In this document: positions 16,346-25,051 of the stretch, piece after piece
How positions within the stretch are numbered: position 1 is the stretch's first letter
Layout of the letters: every line of letters starts with the position of its first letter
From: Clostridia bacterium
Lineage (GTDB): Bacteria; Bacillota; Clostridia; Oscillospirales; RGIG5299
DNA length: 64,000 bases
Assembly: GCA_017504945.1 (NCBI GenBank)
Contig: JAFVQJ010000023.1
Location: 1-64,000, forward strand
Direction: 5' to 3'
Made by a program: the position numbers and the translations under genes
The notes under the pieces: model-generated
What the model saw: only the letters and a program-made list of their open reading frames with translations
Databases searched by the model: none
What the model was told of the DNA's origin: nothing

Positions 16346-17524
16346 ATGAATTACAGAAGCGATAAATACGGAAATAATCTCTCTTGTCTTGGATTCGGCT
16401 GTATGCGCTTTACACGCAATATGGGAAAGCTCGATTTCGAAAAGGCGGAACGGGAAATAATGCTTGCCGTTGAAAACGGAGTAAACTATTTCGACACGGC
16501 GTATATCTATCCCGGAAGCGAGGCGCTTCTCGGCGAGATAGTTTATAAAAACGGAATAAGAGATAAGATAAATATTGCAACGAAGCTTCCGCATTACCTT
16601 ATTAAAAGCCGCGAAACGCTTGACAAGATGTTTGACGAGCAGTTAAAGCGGTTGCGTACCGACCACGTTGACTACTATCTTATGCATATGCTCACGGATA
16701 TCGGCGCGTGGGAGCGTATGAAAGAACTCGGAATAGAGGACTGGATAGCCGAAAAGAAGGCGTGCGGTCAGATAAGGCAGATAGGCTTTTCCTACCACGG
16801 CAACAGCGAGATGTTTTGCACTCTCGTTGACGCCTATTTGTGGGATTTTGCGATGATACAGTATAACTATATGGACGAGCATTCGCAGGCGGGCAAAAAG
16901 GGGCTTCAATATGCAAGCTCGAAGGGGCTTGCCGTTATGATAATGGAGCCGCTTCGCGGCGGACGTCTTGTAAACCGTCTGCCCGACGAGGTGCTGAAGC
17001 TGTTTGCAAGCTCGAAAAGAAATATAACTCCTGCCGCGTGGGCGCTCAAATGGCTTTACGATCAGCCCGAGGTGACGGTGGTGCTTTCGGGTATGAATTC
17101 GAGCGAGATGGTTGCGGAAAATATTAAAACGGCATCGGAAAGCTTTGTCGGCGAGCTTGATGAATCCGATAAGGAGCTGCTTGCAAGGGTCGTAAAGGCG
17201 ATAAACAAGAGGATAAAGGTAGGCTGCACCGGCTGCGGATATTGTGTGCCCTGTCCGCAGAAGGTGGATATTCCCGGCATATTCTCCGCCTATAACCGCC
17301 GCTATTCAGAGGGCAAATACAAGGCGCTTAAGGAATATATGATGTGTACTACTCTCAGAAAGGACTCGACTGCCGCTTCGAACTGCATCGGCTGCGGCAA
17401 ATGCGAAAAGCACTGTCCGCAGGCGATACCGATAAGGGAAAAGCTTAAGGAGGCACAAAAGGAGCTTGAGGGTCCTATTTACAAAATAGCGAGCAAGGTT
17501 GCAAAAAAAGCAGTTAAGTTTTAA
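16346..17524 (+). CDS. Aldo/keto reductase with C-terminal 2x[4Fe-4S] ferredoxin domain
   Basis: A 392-residue cytosolic oxidoreductase. The TIM-barrel part (1-270) carries the tetrad residues in YFDTAYIYPGS (Asp, Tyr), IATKLP (Lys) and YYLMHML (His). The C-terminal part holds cluster motifs CTGCGYCVPCP (near 293-303) and CIGCGKCEKHCP (near 349-360). This AKR-ferredoxin architecture is widespread in anaerobic Clostridia, where its physiological substrate is mostly unknown. The ferredoxin domain suggests electron exchange with ferredoxin rather than NADPH only. Monocistronic, ending in the hairpin at 17574. Confidence 0.9.
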   Translation: MNYRSDKYGNNLSCLGFGCMRFTRNMGKLDFEKAEREIMLAVENGVNYFDTAYIYPGSEALLGEIVYKNGIRDKINIATKLPHYLIKSRETLDKMFDEQLKRLRTDHVDYYLMHMLTDIGAWERMKELGIEDWIAEKKACGQIRQIGFSYHGNSEMFCTLVDAYLWDFAMIQYNYMDEHSQAGKKGLQYASSKGLAVMIMEPLRGGRLVNRLPDEVLKLFASSKRNITPAAWALKWLYDQPEVTVVLSGMNSSEMVAENIKTASESFVGELDESDKELLARVVKAINKRIKVGCTGCGYCVPCPQKVDIPGIFSAYNRRYSEGKYKALKEYMMCTTLRKDSTAASNCIGCGKCEKHCPQAIPIREKLKEAQKELEGPIYKIASKVAKKAVKF

Positions 17525-17573
17525 AACAAAAAAATAAATCCCTTTTGAGCGTCACTCTAAAGGACAGGTTTCA

Positions 17574-17611
17574 AAAATACGGCATATCTCGAAAGATGTA
17601 TGCCGTATTTT
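17574..17611 (+). terminator. Terminator of the aldo/keto reductase gene
   Basis: AAAATACGGCATA/TATGCCGTATTTT stem with T run. Smaller inverted repeats CTTGTCA/TGACAAG (17637-17657) and TTTTGCTA/TAGCAAAA (17686-17705) follow before the next gene. Confidence 0.8.
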
Positions 17612-17742
17612 TGCATTTGTGACCACAAATGCAGTGCTTGTCAGTAAAATTGACAAGTTATAGGTGAACATAAAAAAGGCTCCCTTTTGCTATACATAGC
17701 AAAAACCACGGCTCATTTTGAGGCGTGGTTAATCAATAATTA

Positions 17743-19122
17743 TTATGATGGCATTGTTATTACAATTCCGGGGACTATTTCTGTTATCACATAATATACC
17801 TTCTGTCCGTTTATCTCGAAGGTGGATAAGTACACATAATCCGCAGGGACATCTGCTTCTACTGTATAGAAGTAACTTTCTATCTGATTATGAGAAGTCT
17901 TTGACGGAAAAGAACAATACCAAAGAGGAGAACGCTCTTCAGACAGTGATGAGATGGATATATCGGTCATCTTTTCATAATATTGTTGCGAGTCACCATC
18001 GTATGTATATAGGCATCCAACGATAATCTTTTCATCTGTGCGGCAGACAAACATCGCATCGATATTTTCCTCACCGTTTTTCAGATTGAAGGCTTCAAGC
18101 ATAACTACGTTATCATAATCTTCTTCTACAAGCACGCGAACATTCTCAAGATAAGCATGATAAGCATCTGTCTTGCTGTCGGAGCCCTTATTCGAGTTTA
18201 TGACTCTTAAGATTCCTATAGCAGCATAAATTACCACGAACGCAATCAAGCAAATGGCGAGTATCTTTCTAAACTTACGTCTGTTTGCAGGATATAGAGT
18301 AACATCTGCTGATTCATCCGAGACGTTTAATGTTTGTAAGGAATCATCAATTTCTTGGTTCTTTTGCTCGGCTAACTGTCTTATCGCTAATTTACCATAA
18401 TTCAAATGGGCGGCTTCTTTTGCTAATACCTCATAATATTCGTTAGCTTCTTCTTCATTCCCCTGCATAAGAGAGAGTCTTGCTTTGCAAAGTTTACGGT
18501 GATATTGGTTGAGTATTACAGGTGTAGGCGTATTGACCCACGCAATACAAGCATCAATATTTTGCTTCAAATAGAGATCATAAAATGTCATTCGGGGGAA
18601 GCGTGTACGGCAGTTTGCTTGTTTGCTCGTTTTTTCCTTAGCCAATGCAATTTCATATTGCTCACATACGCTTCGGAGATTTTCGTCATCACCAATATCA
18701 AAATACACATTAGCAAGATATATAAGATAATGATATTTATAACGATTTGCAGTTTTCGGATCATTTAATTTTAATTTACAAATACTGATGACATTTTGAT
18801 AGTGTCCGCAAAAATACTCGCCATATAATTGCCATAAAGCCGCAGGTGTATCAAAATTTCCTTGATATACGGTGGCAAGATACGTATCGGCATCCAGTTT
18901 TTTATTCAATATTGACAGTATGCACTTGTTGAATACAATCGGACTACCTATTAGAATCATCAAAAGGAATACAACTAATGCTGCAAGCGTAGCAAATATG
19001 TTGCCCTGCAAAGCAACCAAGCAATATCCCAAAACAATGCACATGGCAAATACAGTACACCAAATTTTATATCTTCTTACATATCGTTTTGCTTTTTGAA
19101 TAACATCGGGATTGTTTTGCAT
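17743..19122 (-). CDS. TPR-like protein with three hydrophobic segments, unknown function
   Basis: About 459 residues from the ATG at 19122, chosen because GGAGG lies six bases upstream; the longer frame to 19215 has no ribosome site. Two adjacent hydrophobic segments lie near residues 20-60, a tetratricopeptide-like helical region spans about 80-270 (NVYFDIGDDENLRSVCEQYE, LSLMQGNEEEANEYYEVLA), a third transmembrane helix lies near 285-305 (ILAICLIAFVVIYAAIG), and an extracytoplasmic C-terminal domain of about 140 residues follows. Codon use is more A+T-rich than its neighbours, suggesting later acquisition. No function can be assigned; a membrane-linked scaffold or sensor is possible. Confidence 0.75.
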   Translation of the reverse strand: MQNNPDVIQKAKRYVRRYKIWCTVFAMCIVLGYCLVALQGNIFATLAALVVFLLMILIGSPIVFNKCILSILNKKLDADTYLATVYQGNFDTPAALWQLYGEYFCGHYQNVISICKLKLNDPKTANRYKYHYLIYLANVYFDIGDDENLRSVCEQYEIALAKEKTSKQANCRTRFPRMTFYDLYLKQNIDACIAWVNTPTPVILNQYHRKLCKARLSLMQGNEEEANEYYEVLAKEAAHLNYGKLAIRQLAEQKNQEIDDSLQTLNVSDESADVTLYPANRRKFRKILAICLIAFVVIYAAIGILRVINSNKGSDSKTDAYHAYLENVRVLVEEDYDNVVMLEAFNLKNGEENIDAMFVCRTDEKIIVGCLYTYDGDSQQYYEKMTDISISSLSEERSPLWYCSFPSKTSHNQIESYFYTVEADVPADYVYLSTFEINGQKVYYVITEIVPGIVITMPS

Positions 19123-19380
19123 AACGCCACCTCCTAAACCACCTTGCTTTACCGATGATATAATTGTTATACCATAAAACTGCCCAAAAGTAAATAGGAC
19201 GGCTTGAATTTTCACTCAAACCGCCCTATTTTGTTAGGAAGCCTTACAACATTCGACCTCTGCAGGTCTGCTCGCACTTTCGGGGGATGATATGCCAAGC
19301 GGAAAAGATAATCCATGCTTTTTTGTCGGTAGGTAAAAACTGTCCTTAAGAGTACAGCCCTTTCGGGATTTATTTTTTGT
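19123..19380. other. Intergenic region without recognised gene
   Basis: It contains a TTTACT-17-TATAAC promoter-like pair for the minus-strand TPR gene near 19160-19190, an imperfect hairpin GGCTTGA/TCAAACC near 19202-19225 and a short CCCTTTCGGG hairpin at about 19357-19366. No gene found. Confidence 0.5.
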
Positions 19381-19923
19381 TTATTCAATAGATTCGTCGT
19401 ATTCCGCTATGTAGGGGAGATTTCTGTAAAGCTCGCCGCAGTCAAGACCGTAGCCGATAACGAACTGATCGGGAATGGTAAAGAGTGATATATCGGAGTT
19501 GAAATCAACGGCACGTCTTGAGGGCTTATCAAGCAGGGTGATCACCTTCAGGGAAAGCGGATTGCGAGCCTTCAGCATTTCGGTAACCTTTTTGAGAGTT
19601 CTGCCGGTGTCGATAATATCCTCGACCAAAATTACGTGGTATTCGGAGATATCCTGCAAAATGTCGAGCAGGATCTTTACGTTGCCCGAGGAAACGGTTC
19701 CGTGACCGTAGCTCTTTGCGCACATAAACGAGATCTCGCAGGGAATTGTGATGGCACGGCAAAGATCGGCATGGAAGATAAAGGAGCCTGTGAGAATTCC
19801 CACTATGAGCAACGGACGACCCTTGTATTCCTCGTCGATCTGAGCGGCAACCTCTTTGATCCTGGCGTCGATCTCTTCTTTTGTAATGAGTATCTGTTTG
19901 ATTCTTTTGTTATAATTATCCAT
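19381..19923 (-). CDS. hpt: Hypoxanthine phosphoribosyltransferase
   Basis: A 180-residue purine salvage enzyme making IMP/GMP from hypoxanthine/guanine and PRPP in the cytosol. The PRPP motif VILVEDIIDTGRTLKKV is intact, along with GILTGSFIFHADL and the KPSRRAVDF segment. ATG at 19923 is preferred over the GTG at 19935 because GTGAGG overlaps that upstream codon and acts as ribosome site. Monocistronic. Confidence 0.95.
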   Translation of the reverse strand: MDNYNKRIKQILITKEEIDARIKEVAAQIDEEYKGRPLLIVGILTGSFIFHADLCRAITIPCEISFMCAKSYGHGTVSSGNVKILLDILQDISEYHVILVEDIIDTGRTLKKVTEMLKARNPLSLKVITLLDKPSRRAVDFNSDISLFTIPDQFVIGYGLDCGELYRNLPYIAEYDESIE

Positions 19924-19952
19924 AAAGCGCCTCACGAAATATAATATAAATA

Positions 19953-19980
19953 ATTATAACATTTTTTGGGAAAAATGCAA
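19953..19980 (-). promoter_or_regulatory. Promoter of hpt
   Basis: Minus-strand TTGCAT (19975-19980), 16-bp spacer, TATAAT (19953-19958). Confidence 0.65.
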
Positions 19981-19992
19981 CAATAAAAGACA

Positions 19993-20020
19993 AAAAAAGA
20001 CGTCTTATGACGTCTTTTTT
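19993..20020 (-). terminator. Terminator of the Etf-lactate dehydrogenase operon
   Basis: AAAAAAAGACGTC/GACGTCTTTTTT stem with T run on the minus strand directly after the dehydrogenase stop codon. Confidence 0.85.
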
Positions 20021-20025
20021 GCAGT

Positions 20026-21417
20026 TTAATATATCTTTCCGGGGTTTAAAATGTTCTTTTCGTCGAAAACCTTTTTTATTCCCTCCATAATAGCTACGTG
20101 AACGTCGCCATACTGATATTTCAGATAGCTCTTTTTTACGTAGCCGATTCCGTGCTCGCCCGAAACAAGTCCTCCAAGCTCTCGTGCTTTTTTATACATA
20201 CTGTCGAAGCAAAGAGAAAGGGTCCTTTCCCATTTTGTTTTTGATAGCTTATCACGGCATATGTAAACGTGAAGGTTTCCGTCGCCTGCATGACCGAAGC
20301 TCGGAATTCTTACGTTATGTATTTCGGCAAGCTCGTGAGTGTATTTGATAAATTCGTCTATTTTGTTGACCGGCACGACCACGTCGCACTCGTCCATTTC
20401 GGTGGTCGACGCCTTTATTGCCTCAAGAAAAGCTCCGCGTGCAGACCACACTGCCTTTTTTCTCTCGTCGGTATCGACAATATAAACGTCGGTAGCACCT
20501 ATTTCAAGACAGAGATCGGCAACTATCTCCATATCCTTATCGACCTGCTCTTTGGTACTGCCGTCAAAGGTGAGGAGTATATAGGCGTCGCTCTTGGTAT
20601 CGGGGAATTTTTTGCCGAGATAATCCTCGGAAAAAAGAATGGTATCTCTTGACATATATTCTATTGCGGTAGGGATTACCTTTGAGCATATTATTTTCGG
20701 AACTGCCTCAATGGCGCTTTTCATATTACAAAAAGGTACTAATAGACTTATTGAATGCTTCGGCAACGGCACGAGCTTTAAAACTGCCTCGGATATTATG
20801 CAAAGGGTGCCTTCAGAGCCGATAACAAGATCCTTCAAGCTGTAGCCGGAGCTGTTTTTCGCAACCTTACCTCCGAGCGTTATAACCTCACCGTTTGGCA
20901 TGACGACGGTGAGTGAGCGAACGTAATCTCTCGTAACGCCGTATTTTACCGCTCTCATTCCGCCTGCATTGGTGGATATATTCCCTCCTACCGTTGCCGA
21001 TTTTTCGCCCGGGTCTGGCGGATAGAGAAAATCGTGTTGCTCGGCAAATTCCGCAAGCTCCATAAGCAAAACGCCGGGCTGTACGGTGACGGTAAGATTG
21101 TCACTGTCGAGCGAAAGTATCTTGTTCATCTTTAGAGTTTCCATAAGGATACCGCCCATAACAGGAACTGCCGCACCGACGAGTCCCGTGCCGCTGCCGC
21201 GAACCGTAACGGGAATGCTTCTCGAATAGGCGAGCTTCATAACGGCAGATATTTCCTCGGTGGAGCTTACTTTTACAACAGTTTCGGGCATTTTTTCAAC
21301 GCCAGAAAGCTCGTCGTGAGAATAGTCGGGACTTATTTCGTCGCCGACGAGGACGTTTTTGTTTCCCAAAATTGCCTTTAAGGCTGCAATGTCGGCATCG
21401 GTAACTTTATTATACAT
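20026..21417 (-). CDS. lctD: FAD-linked lactate/glycolate dehydrogenase (GlcD/LctD type)
   Basis: A 463-residue flavoprotein that oxidises a 2-hydroxy acid, most likely D-lactate. The FAD-binding PCMH domain shows [18 protein letters not shown] and [19 protein letters not shown]. The C-terminal substrate domain carries [12 protein letters not shown] and SGEHGIG, with the metal/substrate histidines conserved. It overlaps etfA by 8 bp and is the third gene of etfB-etfA-lctD. The same order is known from the electron-bifurcating lactate dehydrogenase of Acetobacterium woodii (LctBCD), where lactate oxidation by NAD+ is driven by reduced ferredoxin. Alternative substrates such as glycolate or 2-hydroxyglutarate remain possible. 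Confidence 0.88.
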   Translation of the reverse strand: MYNKVTDADIAALKAILGNKNVLVGDEISPDYSHDELSGVEKMPETVVKVSSTEEISAVMKLAYSRSIPVTVRGSGTGLVGAAVPVMGGILMETLKMNKILSLDSDNLTVTVQPGVLLMELAEFAEQHDFLYPPDPGEKSATVGGNISTNAGGMRAVKYGVTRDYVRSLTVVMPNGEVITLGGKVAKNSSGYSLKDLVIGSEGTLCIISEAVLKLVPLPKHSISLLVPFCNMKSAIEAVPKIICSKVIPTAIEYMSRDTILFSEDYLGKKFPDTKSDAYILLTFDGSTKEQVDKDMEIVADLCLEIGATDVYIVDTDERKKAVWSARGAFLEAIKASTTEMDECDVVVPVNKIDEFIKYTHELAEIHNVRIPSFGHAGDGNLHVYICRDKLSKTKWERTLSLCFDSMYKKARELGGLVSGEHGIGYVKKSYLKYQYGDVHVAIMEGIKKVFDEKNILNPGKIY

Positions 21418-22606
21418 CGCGGTTCTCCCTTATTTTAGTTATCAGCTCGGGTAAAATGGCAGCTGCATCGCCGACAATGCAGTAATGTGCAATATCGAAA
21501 ATGGGGGCATTTTTGTCGGTGTTTATTGCAACGATACACTCGGAGGATTTCATGCCTGCGGCAAATTGAACCGCACCCGAAATGCCGAGACAAATAATGA
21601 GCTTTGGCTTTACTGTTCTGCCGGAAAGACCTATTTGGCGTTTGGCGTCGAAAATACTGTTTTCAACAAGCGGTCTTGTGCAGGCGACAATGCCTCCCAG
21701 AAGCTTTGCAAGCTCTTTTGCGTTTTCCATAACGGCATCGTCAAGTGCGCCTCTGCCGACGGCAACAATTACCTTTGCTTCGGAAATGTCAATATCGGTG
21801 GGCTTCAGAGTGGTGGAGATTATTTCAATATCCGAAACCAACATTTCAAAAGGAACGTCCATTCTTATTATCTCGCCGTGCGGCTCGGTGGGCACGGGCT
21901 CTGAAAAGACCTTATAGCGCGCGGTGCAGAACTGCGGTCTTGTGTTAGGAGTGATTATCTGCGCCATAATGTTGCCGCCGAATGCGGGACGTATTTGAAC
22001 GAGGTCGGTGTTTTCCTTCATTTCAAGCACAGTACAGTCTGCGGTAAGACCGGTGCGGCATCTCGCCGCAATTCTCGGAGCCAACTGTCTGCCGAGGTCG
22101 GTTGCGCCAACGAGAACAGACGAGGGCTTTATCTTTTGAATAAAATCATAAAATGCGGCCGTGAATGGCTCGATTCTGAAATCGGCAAATTGAGGATGAT
22201 CGTAAACGAATACCTTATCGACGCCGTAGCGGAGAAGTCTTCGCGCATTTTTATCCAGCTGATAGCCTATCATTATTACGTAAACGGGATGATTCGTTAC
22301 CTTGGCAAGCTCGTGAGCCTTGCCGATAAGCTCACAGGTGACTCGGTGAAGCTTGTTTCTGGTGCAGTCGGCAAAGACACAAATACCGTTCCAAAGAGAC
22401 TTGTCAACGCTTTTTCTGGCGTGACTGTCGTCAATGTATTCCACGATACCCTCGCTTTTTCTTACGCATATCTTACACATTTTGCAGGCGGCGGATATTG
22501 AAAGCTCGCTTCCGTTATAGGATATGGCGCTAAAAGGACAGAGCTTTACTATATTTGCTGCTTTTTCGGGGGTGAGTGCTTTTTGATTGATTACAAGGTT
22601 TCCCAT
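21410..22606 (-). CDS. etfA: Electron transfer flavoprotein alpha subunit with N-terminal ferredoxin domain
   Basis: 398 residues. The N-terminal 60 residues hold a probable single [4Fe-4S] site: Cys23-Pro, Cys41, Cys44, Cys47. The remainder is EtfA, with the FAD-binding C-terminal block [20 protein letters not shown] and NTDKNAPIF. An iron-sulfur extension on EtfA is a feature of bifurcating Etf-lactate dehydrogenase complexes, where it passes electrons to or from ferredoxin. The gene starts directly after etfB stops and overlaps the dehydrogenase gene, so the three subunits are co-translated. Confidence 0.92.
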   Translation of the reverse strand: MGNLVINQKALTPEKAANIVKLCPFSAISYNGSELSISAACKMCKICVRKSEGIVEYIDDSHARKSVDKSLWNGICVFADCTRNKLHRVTCELIGKAHELAKVTNHPVYVIMIGYQLDKNARRLLRYGVDKVFVYDHPQFADFRIEPFTAAFYDFIQKIKPSSVLVGATDLGRQLAPRIAARCRTGLTADCTVLEMKENTDLVQIRPAFGGNIMAQIITPNTRPQFCTARYKVFSEPVPTEPHGEIIRMDVPFEMLVSDIEIISTTLKPTDIDISEAKVIVAVGRGALDDAVMENAKELAKLLGGIVACTRPLVENSIFDAKRQIGLSGRTVKPKLIICLGISGAVQFAAGMKSSECIVAINTDKNAPIFDIAHYCIVGDAAAILPELITKIRENRDV

Positions 22607-23407
22607 TTACTTTTCCACCTCGAGCATTTTTTTCGATACAAGCAGAGAATAAAGATTACTTGCCTGATTTTTATAATCGCCGTCGAATGTTATCTTGGTA
22701 TCGTTTTTTTCGGGCGGAAATATACGTTCAACTTGAGTTGCCGAACCGTTTAACCCAAAGCGCTCGGCGTTTTTGTCGTTAAAATCGTCAAGCGATAAAA
22801 ATCTTACTACGTCGTCGTTTAAGGATCTTTTTATTTTATAAGAGGGAAGCCGCGGAGTGTTTATGTCGCCCTCGACCGAAATAAGACAGGGCATGGTTAT
22901 TGAAAGGGACACCGTTTTATCGTCAAGACCTGCGGTGAGATAAAGCTTGTTTTCTCTTATATCGTTAACGGAAATGACGTTTGAAACGTTGGGAATACCG
23001 AGATACTCCGCAAGCTCGGCACCGACTTGAGCGGTGTCGCCGTCTGTCGTTTGCTTGCCGCAGATAATTATATCGTATTTTCCGCTTATCTTTATTCCGT
23101 GAGAAAGAGTGTGGGCGGTTGAGAGAACGTCTGCTCCCGCAAAACGCCTGTCGGAAAGGACGGTGCCGCGAGAGGCGCCCATGCACACCGTTTCCAAAAT
23201 CACGTCCTTTGCCTGAGGCGGTCCCATCGTAATGCTTTCGACCTCGGCACCGAATTTTTCGGAAATAAAAAGCGCCGTTTCAATAGCATAGAGATCATAG
23301 GGGTTGATTTTACTCAAAACGCCGTTTCTTTTCAGAACGCCGGTAACGGGATCGACCTCAACGTTGCTTGAACCGGGCACCTGCTTTACACAAACTAAAA
23401 TTTTCAC
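22607..23407 (-). CDS. etfB: Electron transfer flavoprotein beta subunit
   Basis: 266 residues, first gene of the operon. It opens with the EtfB pattern MKILVCVKQVPGSSNVEVDP and contains INPYDLYAIETAL and ICGKQTTDGDTAQVGAELAEYLG, the nucleotide-binding regions that hold the bifurcating FAD in bifurcating Etfs. It forms a heterodimer with EtfA. The ATG follows GGGAGGTCC. It is preceded by a clear promoter. Confidence 0.94.
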   Translation of the reverse strand: MKILVCVKQVPGSSNVEVDPVTGVLKRNGVLSKINPYDLYAIETALFISEKFGAEVESITMGPPQAKDVILETVCMGASRGTVLSDRRFAGADVLSTAHTLSHGIKISGKYDIIICGKQTTDGDTAQVGAELAEYLGIPNVSNVISVNDIRENKLYLTAGLDDKTVSLSITMPCLISVEGDINTPRLPSYKIKRSLNDDVVRFLSLDDFNDKNAERFGLNGSATQVERIFPPEKNDTKITFDGDYKNQASNLYSLLVSKKMLEVEK

Positions 23408-23446
23408 AAAGGACCTCCCTGAAATGAAATGAATTATTGTAGAAAA

Positions 23447-23475
23447 ATTATAGCATAAAGCTACGTAATTATCAA
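23447..23475 (-). promoter_or_regulatory. Promoter of the etfB-etfA-lctD operon
   Basis: Minus-strand TTGATA (23470-23475), 17-bp spacer, extended TGCTATAAT (-10 at 23447-23452), 40 bp before etfB. No catabolite or regulator site recognised. Confidence 0.8.
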
Positions 23476-23540
23476 TATATTGTTAAAATGATAACAATTT
23501 TCACAGAAATTTGTAAAAGTTGCACAAAAAAGCACATTAA

Positions 23541-23566
23541 AAAAGACACTCTGAGGAGTGCCTTTT
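23541..23566 (-). terminator. Terminator of the AIM24-family gene
   Basis: AAAAGACACTC/GAGTGCCTTTT stem with T run on the minus strand, 22 bp past the stop codon. Confidence 0.8.
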
Positions 23567-23588
23567 TGTGTAATATCAATAAACGGAT

Positions 23589-24317
23589 TCAGTCGCCCAA
23601 GCGGATGTTTATTCCGCCGCCGTTATTGTTGTTATCGTCGTTTACGTGAATATAGGGGGAAATTCTCTGCGCGGTGTTTATTACGGGCATAGACTGGATA
23701 TAGACCTTTCCGGGACCGGTAACGCGGGTGTGAAAAAGCCCCTCGCCGCCGAAAAAGACGTTTTTAAAGCCCTTTACCGTTTGGATATCCATACTGCAGC
23801 TCTCGCTCATTGCGGCAAGGTAGCCGGTGTCGATGACGATGCTCTCGCCTGCGGCAAGATCGTATTCCTTGCAGTATCCGTCTATCTCAAGAAAGACGGT
23901 GCCGTTTCCGGTTATCTTTTGCATAATAAAGCCTTCACCGCCGAAAAATCCGCCGCCGAGTCTCTTTTGCAGATATATTGAAAGCTCAAGTCCCTTTTCC
24001 ATTGCAAGAAAGCCGCGCTTTTGAACGATAATGCCGTTGCCCTCGGTTACCTGATAGGGAATTATCGAGCCGGGAAAGCTCGAGGCAAAGGCTATCATAC
24101 CTGCGCCACCCTCTGCGGTGTATTCGTTTATAAATAGCGATTCGCCCGAAAACATTCTGCCAAGTACCTTTTTGAAGCCGCCGCCCGAATTGGTGGTCAT
24201 TTTCATATTGGGACTCATCCAGCTCATTGCGCCGCTTTCGGTGCAAACGGTCTGATTCGCCTCGGGATAACAGATAACGACGGGCAGGTTTCCGCCCTCT
24301 ATCTCATATTTTAACAT
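23589..24317 (-). CDS. AIM24 / TIGR00266 family protein
   Basis: 242 residues, all-beta and glycine-rich, no signal peptide. The patterns ESGAMSWMSPNMKMTT, GFIMQKITGNGTVFLEI and FGGEGLFHTRVTGPGKVYIQSMP mark the AIM24-like family (TIGR00266), soluble trimeric beta-barrel-like proteins of unknown biochemical role in bacteria. The C-terminus has a run of asparagines followed by GGGINIRLGD. Stand-alone, divergent from the ECF operon. Confidence 0.85.
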   Translation of the reverse strand: MLKYEIEGGNLPVVICYPEANQTVCTESGAMSWMSPNMKMTTNSGGGFKKVLGRMFSGESLFINEYTAEGGAGMIAFASSFPGSIIPYQVTEGNGIIVQKRGFLAMEKGLELSIYLQKRLGGGFFGGEGFIMQKITGNGTVFLEIDGYCKEYDLAAGESIVIDTGYLAAMSESCSMDIQTVKGFKNVFFGGEGLFHTRVTGPGKVYIQSMPVINTAQRISPYIHVNDDNNNNGGGINIRLGD

Positions 24318-24397
24318 ATTATCTCTCCTTTGCCTTTTTTGTATTATACCACAGGCTTGAAATATAAGTCAATATCTGAAAATATTTTATGCAAATA

Positions 24398-24426
24398 TAG
24401 ACTTTTATATTTGTTTGTGCTATACT
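24398..24426 (+). promoter_or_regulatory. Promoter of the ECF-MFS-kinase operon
   Basis: TAGACT (24398-24403), 17-bp spacer, extended TGCTATACT (-10 at 24421-24426), 57 bp before the ATG at 24483. Confidence 0.65.
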
Positions 24427-24439
24427 TTTAAAAGGTTTC

Positions 24440-24476
24440 AGACTTCTGCATGAATGCAGCTGTGACGAAGGAAGTA
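24440..24476 (+). promoter_or_regulatory. Leader hairpin before the ECF gene
   Basis: The leader contains CTGCAT-GA-ATGCAG inside a second pairing CTTC/GAAG that brings the ribosome site (GAAGGAAG) into the fold. It may modulate translation of the ECF gene. It matches no riboswitch class I recognise. Confidence 0.35.
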
Positions 24477-24482
24477 ATTTAT

Positions 24483-25034
24483 ATGAAAAGTAATAGTAAG
24501 CTTATTAAAATGATACTTGCGGCGCTCTTTTTGGCGCTTGCATATATAATGCCGTTTTTGACGGGGCAGATACCCGATATAGGTGCAATGCTTTGTCCTA
24601 TGCATATTCCGGTGCTTCTTTGCGGCTTTGTTTGCGGCTGGCCGTGGGGACTGCTGGTAGGATTTATTGCGCCGCTCCTTCGCTCGTTTTTGACGGGCGG
24701 CTTTCCGCCTATATTTCCAACCGCCGTGGCAATGGCTTTTGAGCTTGCGGCATACGGCGCCGTTTCGGGCTTGATGCATAAGATTTTACCTAAAAAAAGG
24801 CCGTATATCTACTGCTCGTTAGTCATCGCAATGGCAGTGGGAAGAGCAGCTTGGGGAATTGCAACGGCAATTTGCCTCGGAATAAGCGGAAAGGCATTTG
24901 GAATCGAGGCGTTTTTTGCGGGTGCGATAGTAAATGCCATACCGGGAATAGCGTTGCAGATAGTGCTCGTTCCCGTGATCGTTATGATATTTGAAAAGAT
25001 AGCTTACAATAATAGAAAAAGCGACAGCAATTAA
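24483..25034 (+). CDS. ECF transporter S-component, substrate unknown
   Basis: 183 residues from ATG 24483, preferred over 24450 because GGAAG precedes it. Five to six hydrophobic helices. The patterns CPMHIPVLLCGFVCGWPWGLLVGFIAPLLR and FPTAVAMAFELAAYG occur in energy-coupling-factor S-components of Clostridia, which bind a vitamin or nucleoside-like substrate in the membrane and use a shared EcfAAT module encoded elsewhere. The operon partner with a uridine-kinase-like domain hints at a phosphorylatable substrate such as a nucleoside or pantothenate-like vitamin, which is inference. Confidence 0.8.
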   Translation: MKSNSKLIKMILAALFLALAYIMPFLTGQIPDIGAMLCPMHIPVLLCGFVCGWPWGLLVGFIAPLLRSFLTGGFPPIFPTAVAMAFELAAYGAVSGLMHKILPKKRPYIYCSLVIAMAVGRAAWGIATAICLGISGKAFGIEAFFAGAIVNAIPGIALQIVLVPVIVMIFEKIAYNNRKSDSN

Positions 25035-25051
25035 AGAGGCAAGATCTATTT

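Noticed and set aside
24440-24476. Known vitamin riboswitch before the ECF gene
   Set aside because: None of the sequence signatures of TPP, FMN, cobalamin, folate or preQ1 aptamers was recognised in the short leader.
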